NCBI GenBank assembly: GCA_001969505.1
Contig: LSSK01000439.1
Coordinates: 1-12,442 of the forward strand
Source of the DNA: Zancudomyces culisetae
Lineage: Eukaryota > Kickxellomycota > Harpellomycetes > Harpellales > Legeriomycetaceae
Length of the DNA: 12,442 nucleotides
Reading direction: 5' to 3'
Part shown: piece after piece, positions 7,712-12,442 of the stretch
Numbering within the stretch: position 1 is the first letter of the stretch
Layout: every line of letters starts with the position of its first letter
Made by a program: the position numbers and the translations under genes
The notes under the pieces: generated by a model
The model's input: only the letters and a program-made list of their open reading frames with translations
What the model was told of the DNA's origin: nothing
The model's database searches: none

Positions 7712-8338
7712 TTATGCTTCTGAGTCGTATACTGGCTCTTTTGGTGCTGCGAGTGATTTATTTGGGAGATCGAAGCTGAATCCAGACTTCTTGCTGATCA
7801 GTAGTGATGCTGCAAGGTAGAATGCTATCAGAGCAGTCACAAAACCGAATGATCCTCCAAGAGTCATGAATACTTTGCTGGCCTTCCATTCACCAATGGT
7901 GAGTAAGACAAAGGTAACGAAAAGGAAGGTGAATAGCGTAGCCATGACAAAGTGAATTCTATATGATGCAATCATCATGATGAATGTAAAGATCGTCCAT
8001 CCAAGAAGGAAGATACCGAGTGCGTTTGGAAGATGTTTGCTGTTAGCAGCTGTGAATGCAGCTTTAACACCGAATCCTGGAGTCAATATGGAAGCAAAGG
8101 ACATCCAGAAGGCACCATATGAGATGAAGGCGGTTCCTCCGAACATGTTGTTGTGTAATATGTCGAAAACGCCAGCTGTGAATTGTGCAAACCCTCCGTA
8201 GAAAAATGCAAGGCCTACAACGACGTTATTTGGACTACCATATGGGATACCGATTCCAGCATTGTGCATGGAGAGTACGAGTGTGGTCAAGGCGAAGCCA
8301 CATAGACCGATTGCCGAAGGATCTGCTAGTTTTACCAT
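7712..8338 (-). CDS. Acetate/succinate transporter, GPR1/FUN34/SatP (ATO) family, short form
   Basis: A 208-residue polytopic membrane protein of the acetate uptake transporter family, which moves acetate and related monocarboxylates with protons across the plasma membrane. The N-terminal motif reads ADPSAIGLCGFALTT (5-19), equivalent to the NPAPLGL signature with Asp and Ser substitutions. The FYGGFAQ motif is at 46-52, and the FGGTAFISYGAFW block spans 66-78. Six hydrophobic segments can be drawn, at about 11-27, 38-56, 68-86, 106-124, 129-148 and 158-181, followed by a charged tail ending EPVYDSEA. Fungal Ady2/Ato1 proteins carry about 70-80 extra N-terminal residues; this one starts almost at the motif, like bacterial SatP. 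The ATG at 8338 has AAA before it and no acceptor-like sequence precedes it, so the short form appears real. It ends in TAA. Internal sequence such as NVVVG and ALGIFLLGWTIFTF is fungal-like. Confidence 0.94.
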   Translation of the reverse strand: MVKLADPSAIGLCGFALTTLVLSMHNAGIGIPYGSPNNVVVGLAFFYGGFAQFTAGVFDILHNNMFGGTAFISYGAFWMSFASILTPGFGVKAAFTAANSKHLPNALGIFLLGWTIFTFIMMIASYRIHFVMATLFTFLFVTFVLLTIGEWKASKVFMTLGGSFGFVTALIAFYLAASLLISKKSGFSFDLPNKSLAAPKEPVYDSEA

Positions 8339-8475
8339 TTTTGATTGTGTTTTTTTGGTTGTATCTCTTGGGTTTGGAGAGAGAGATTGATACTTTTGAT
8401 TAAATTTGTAAATTAATTTGATTATACCAGTGTAAAGAAGTTTATTGTCAGGTTGCTTTGGGGAAAAATTGTAGA

Positions 8476-8485
8476 TATTTATATT
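8476..8485 (-). promoter_or_regulatory. TATA-like element of the transporter gene
   Basis: Reads AATATAAATA on the minus strand, about 140 nt upstream of the transporter ATG. TTGGAG (8375-8380) and TTGGGG (8457-8462), half-sites like those of Adr1, lie nearby; they are short and may be chance. Confidence 0.3.
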
Positions 8486-9053
8486 GGAAAAATATTTTCT
8501 TTGAATTCAACTTTTTGAGCATATTTGGCACTGGTATACTAATCAAATAATGTATTTTGATTATTTTTTTTGGACTAACGTTTTGGTATTTGGTATGTTT
8601 TGGACCTGTATCTTTAGTTTTGCAAAGTTGAAAATGCATTTAGCTGTATTGTACCCACGAAGTGGATTGGAAAATCAACTGCACAACCAAGTTTGTTTAC
8701 TTTTTTTTTTTTTTCTTTGGACAAAAAGTCAATGCATAGATATAAGGGGTTGGGAGTTTCAAGACGATAATGTTTTACAGATATTATCGTAATTATTATC
8801 AAATATTTTTTTGATATTTCTTGCATATTATCCTGTATAGGAAATTATGGGCAAGTGATTTTGGTTTTTACAACCTCATCAATGCTTTTAACGCCCGTGC
8901 TGGATGGTTGCAACAGGCCAAAATAGGGTTTGACCATCCCACATTAGCTACGTTTTCTGGTGATTAACCGATGATTTGGCACAATATATATGTATTTTAC
9001 AATTTCCATTAGATAAGCACTGTGAATCTGACAAAAAAAAATTTTCCAGCTCT

Positions 9054-9090
9054 ATTTTTTTGTTTTTTGTTTTTTGTTTTTTGTTTTTTT
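9054..9090. repeat. Microsatellite of T6G units
   Basis: Four G residues separated by runs of six T, flanked by T7 runs, giving a 7-bp simple repeat. On the minus strand it translates as a Lys/Asn/Gln-rich stretch of a spurious ORF. Confidence 0.85.
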
Positions 9091-9132
9091 CTAAACTTCC
9101 ACCGAATTGTATCAAGTTACATTGAGCTGCGG

Positions 9133-9172
9133 TGGATTGCACTGGATTGAGCTGGATTGCACCTAATTGCAA
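9133..9172. repeat. Tandem 10-bp minisatellite, four imperfect units
   Basis: Units are TGGATTGCAC, TGGATTGAGC, TGGATTGCAC and CTAATTGCAA. The ATTG core recurs exactly every 10 bp, with two further ATTG cores upstream at 9106 and 9121. Confidence 0.75.
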
Positions 9173-10236
9173 ATTAATCACACAATTGCCAAAACAGAGG
9201 TTATGACATGATAACAAAATAACTGCTGACCCAACAACGTTTTAGTGAAATCTCACATTCAAATGAAAATCTTTCGCCACAAAAAAACGAAAAGAGTTCT
9301 ATCGGCATTGAGGAAGTGTGGGTAACAAATTTAAAAATCAGGTGACAAATACTAAGCAAAAGAAAAAACCCCATAGGCCAAGGAGTAGCCCATAGCCAGG
9401 TGTCTTGGCTTAATTGATTGAATTCTTAACTAAGCACTCTAGACTCTGGGTATTGTGCTTAATATCAAACATAATTCATAAAGCCCGATTTCCCTGCTTG
9501 CTAAACAAAAATCACATCAACACACTGCAGCACTAATGACTTGATTGCGTGTCTTCTAGATTCTCTCCTGGCAGCTTTAACAAAGCTTATTCATATTGGA
9601 AAATTAAATATATTGGTGTATTTTAGTAACGTCAATCAGAGCACAGCGGTGAAAATCAATGTTCTCCAAGAAAGCCAATTATACTTAAAGATAAGAAAAA
9701 CTATATAATGTACAAAAACTATTGTTTGGGTTGGGTGCTAATCCTTATCATTTCACTATTGGGCGTGGTGATTTACTGATTAAAACATGGGCACATCACA
9801 TAGGTAATTAATAGGCTGCTGGATAAGCTCTGTATCTACGTTTCACTAGCTTAATTTCCCATTTGGGTTGTTTGTCTTTTGGTGCTTAATGAAAAATAAC
9901 TCGTAATATTTTCAAACAAAAAGATTTTCTAAGAGGTTCACATGATGTTCTATTTTTTGGTTTATTTTACTGGAACGGTGGCTAAAGATAAGGCGAAGCT
10001 GTGTAATATGTTATTCACTTTCGAAACGCACAATCCTGATTCATCAATTCCATTGAGGCGATAAATAAATAAATTGGTGGTAAAATTCTTTCTGTTACCT
10101 AAATCCAAAAAGCGGTGTGATTTCCTAAAAGGGAAATTGCACAGCAACAAAATAAAGCAAAAAAAACAACATAAAACCCAAATATTCGAAAAAAGTTTAG
10201 TAAATAAGAGAAGCCAACACTTTGACCTCCCCTTAA

Positions 10237-10452
10237 TTATGCATTAGATTCGATAAATCTTGTTGGAAACAGACCAACAAACGGTATATACTTTGTAAAG
10301 ATTTTTGGGAATAATCTATTACGTTAGTTGGATACCACAACATTTGATATCATATTATGATTCGCATTACTTTACCTACTATATATGCTTAATAATCCTG
10401 CCCAAACACCAGTGGTTATTAAAACCAGCGTAAAGTGAAAACAAAACGACAT
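10237..10452 (-). CDS. Candidate small spliced gene, about 51 residues (weak)
   Basis: On the minus strand an ATG at 10452 opens a 25-codon exon ending AG at 10376. A GTAAAG donor follows at 10375, then an ACTAAC branch at 10328-10323 and the acceptor TAG at 10318-10316, giving a 60-nt intron. Exon 2 runs 10315-10237 to a TAA. The joined product is 51 residues: a hydrophobic N-terminal segment (FTLVLITTGVWAGLLSIYS) and then a basic/aromatic part with PKIFTKYIPFVGLFPTR. It would be a small single-pass membrane protein. I recognise no family. The branch-to-acceptor spacing resembles the left-edge intron. However, ACTAAC occurs about as often in this window as base composition predicts, so chance is a serious alternative. 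Confidence 0.22.
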
Positions 10453-10751
10453 ATTGTAGATATATTTCCAGCAGAACAAGATCAGAGTGTAGAAAAGCAG
10501 AACCTTGTTTCAAGCTATTTGAGCTGCTCGATGCTTGTTCTATTAAAATGGGGAAAGAGAGTATAGTGGATACTACCTACTGAAATTCGAACACAGAGTT
10601 AGATGTGAAAAGAGCAAGCTATGACACTTGAGCCAACCATTGTCCACTGATAAGAGACTAGAAACGGAGTACGTAACTCGTATTGATTTGCTCTAAACTG
10701 TAGGATTGGTAATAACACAAGTAGACTAAACTTAATTAGTGTAGATTTTAT

Positions 10752-10868
10752 CAGGCAATTAATCTCAAAAGGTAGCTTATGGTCAATGCTAGTGTCCAAG
10801 ATCTACTTTTCTTGTGAAATCAGAATTACTAAAGTTACTAAGATAACTTTAGTTCATCTAATTGCCTG
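10752..10868. repeat. Inverted repeat pair with a 10-bp hairpin between the arms
   Basis: Outer arms CAGGCAATTA (10752-10761) and TAATTGCCTG (10859-10868) are perfect complements. Between them is a perfect hairpin with arms ACTAAAGTTA (10828-10837) and TAACTTTAGT (10844-10853) and a 6-nt loop. No ORF or target-site duplication was found to make it a mobile element. Confidence 0.6.
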
Positions 10869-10950
10869 TTACTCCGCATGAAGTTGTTTGCCGTAAAGGG
10901 GTAGGTGGGCAAGTAATCAGAGTTTTAAGTATAAATACATGTAATCTTGA

Positions 10951-10966
10951 TAGATAACGTTATCTA
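10951..10966. repeat. Perfect 16-bp palindrome
   Basis: TAGATAACGTTATCTA is identical on both strands. It lies inside a larger imperfect dyad bounded by CTTGAT (10947-10952) and ATCAAG (10971-10976), the right side carrying five extra bases. Each half contains GATAA, the core recognised by GATA-type zinc-finger factors. Confidence 0.8.
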
Positions 10967-10976
10967 ATAGATCAAG

Positions 10977-12442
10977 GGGCAGTGTTTTATAGCTTTTGTA
11001 ACAGAATGTTGTTTGAATCCACGCTGAAAGCGTTTTAATTGCAAAAATTTTTATCATATGACTGTGAAAATATATGCTAGACGGGAACCGAGTTGTTGAT
11101 TGATTAGATAAATGTGAGATATCGAATTTACGTTAATATAATAAGTGCAACTCTTTTGTTTTTAGAAGTAAGCCAAGTTAAAATAGTATCATCATGTGCG
11201 TACTAGCCAACAGAGCTGAAAAGGTAAAGGGAAAAGAGACAAAAAAAAAGGGAAGAAAGAAAAAAGAAAAAAAAATATGGCTCTATGATTATAGAACTAT
11301 AATTTGTGATGATACAACTCTAAAAAGTTAAACAAATTCATCATTTCCTTTTTAGATTTCACGCTATGCTTTACTGAAAATGAACAAAAGCATATATTAT
11401 ATTGGTTATGTATATAAAAAATACTACAAGTATCCAGATACCTACCTTTGAAGACGAAATAGAGAGAACTGATACGTTTTTTTTAAGCCATCAGCAAAAA
11501 AAAAGAAGGTAGTATTATGAGGATAAACAATGCATGCTTAAGCGACAGAGAAAAAAAAACCATGCTGATGCTTTGTTGATGGATTTAACTCTACATCAAC
11601 AATGTGTTATGGGAGATATGCATGTCAGTTTTTTGGTTCAGTATGTTTCCAAACTCTGTTTTGAAAAGTTGCAGATGTATCAGATTTCTTCTTAATGTAT
11701 TGTAGTTTGCTAAGTATTGGCTTGGCAGTCACGTCATAGGTTTACCTAAAGTGTTTAATGTGGTTAATTAGAACTTGAGTGAAGAATTCAAATGTTCGAG
11801 CTTTTTTTTTTAATAAAAAAAAGGCAAGTACGAAAAACAGTAATATTATTTATTTATTTTTCTTGTTTGGCGTAATTATCTTTTTTCGCGTAATTTGCAG
11901 CTTGTTTTAATTCAAAATGAAGTTCTGTATCTTGAGTGGAAAACGAGTATTGAACAAGGGACTGATATAAAAAAAATGGGAATGAAAAAAATTGCTTGAC
12001 TTTAATACTTCTCATTTATTTGTTTGTAGATTACAGATTTTTTACACACTTTACATTGACCTTTTTATAACTTTTAAAAAAAAAGCGAAGAATTGAAAAA
12101 GTAAAAAATAATAAAATAAATAATAAAAAAAATTTTTTTTTCAATAATAAAAACACTAGCAATAATAATAAAAAAAACAAACGGATATTTTCGGAACTAG
12201 AATTACCAAGCAATTTACAATTAATCTACTTTATAATTGGAATCAAAAGAAATAAATAATAAAGGTAGGTAAAGTGAAAACTTTCAGTTACAGCTCATTT
12301 ATAAGCCAAAAAGTAAAGAGCAATTAGCTGGACTGCTTCCTTTTCAAAAAATAACACTTGAGGGTATTTACTGAATCGTTGCACCAAAGAACTGTAAGTT
12401 TGTATAAAGAGTAAACATATATTTGATTATTGCCATATCACC
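10977..12442. other. Gene-poor right end, low complexity
   Basis: No credible ORF. A homopurine tract (about 11226-11275, mostly A with G, one T and one C) is followed by a palindrome ATTATAG/CTATAAT near 11287-11302. A perfect 9-bp hairpin (11573-11581 with 11594-11602, 12-nt loop) lies further on. From about 12070 to 12180 the sequence is almost pure A/T with AAT and A-runs. The last 50 bases contain GTATAAA near 12400, which could belong to a gene beyond the edge. Confidence 0.4.

Larger units (their letters stand above)
8486..10236. other. Gene-poor region with short repeats and hairpins, no conventional gene seen
   Basis: The open stretches here are under 90 codons, on T-rich or low-complexity sequence, and show no protein-family character. 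Small structures include a hairpin with arms ACGATAAT/ATTATCGT near 8764-8790 and a stem GGATGGT/ACCATCC (8902-8908 with 8933-8939) in a locally GC-richer patch. A T6G array and a 10-bp tandem repeat are listed separately. No tRNA or known snRNA was recognised. Confidence 0.4.

Noticed and set aside
10555-10650. tRNA-like A-box and TTCGAAT on the minus strand
   Set aside because: The T-arm has mismatches, the acceptor ends do not pair and no anticodon stem forms.
10599-10799. 66-codon minus-strand ORF with a hydrophobic middle
   Set aside because: No family similarity that I recognise and no promoter support; ORFs of this length are expected by chance here.
11000-11040. B-box-like TTTGAATCC on the plus strand
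   Set aside because: No A box, acceptor stem or T-arm pairing around it.
12031-12213. 60-codon minus-strand ORF rich in Leu, Phe and Lys
   Set aside because: It is the translation of A/T homopolymer sequence.

Overview
The window looks like nuclear DNA of an ascomycete yeast. It is AT-rich. The two longest single-exon genes have close budding-yeast counterparts, promoters carry TATA boxes and A/T tracts, and introns are rare and short. CTG falls at three positions of the HAS1 helicase that are Leu in the S. cerevisiae protein, so CTG is read as Leu and the CTG-Ser and CTG-Ala clades are unlikely. HAS1 and the acetate-transporter gene both end in TAA at the expected C-terminus, so TAA is a stop in this genome. 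The one convincing intron has a GTAAGT donor, an ACTAAC branch site and an acceptor about 7 nt beyond the branch A. That short spacing resembles early-diverging budding yeasts of the Yarrowia/Dipodascus type. The species itself cannot be named from this window.

Layout. 1-340 (minus): 5' part of a spliced, unrecognised basic protein that runs off the left edge. 341-2051: divergent intergenic region with TATA boxes for both flanking genes and a pair of CCAAT boxes. 2052-2975 (plus): a full-length mitochondrial ADP/ATP carrier gene interrupted by three in-frame TAA codons but with no frameshift. 3310-5142 (plus): intact HAS1-type DEAD-box RNA helicase for ribosome biogenesis. 6172-7002 (plus): CBR1-like NADPH carbonyl reductase with a strong TATA box and a Yap1-type site inside a duplicated promoter block. 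7712-8338 (minus, convergent with the reductase): short acetate/succinate transporter of the GPR1/FUN34/SatP family. 8339-12442: about 4.1 kb without a convincing conventional gene, holding small repeats, several perfect hairpins or palindromes, a homopurine tract and one weak candidate for a small spliced gene.

The genes do not form one pathway; they are independent housekeeping or metabolic units. The most interesting element is the ADP/ATP carrier. Its protein resembles animal or protist carriers more than the standard fungal type: it has YPLD where fungal carriers have YSLD, and it lacks the fungal Lys/Gly-rich insert. All three internal stops are TAA, all sit where Gln would be tolerated, and the gene ends in TGA. 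Two readings compete: a transferred gene from an organism that reads TAA as Gln, or a resident copy decaying mainly by C-to-T changes. Loss of the proline in the first carrier motif and of one Arg in the RRR signature favours decay, and the host-style promoter favours long residence.
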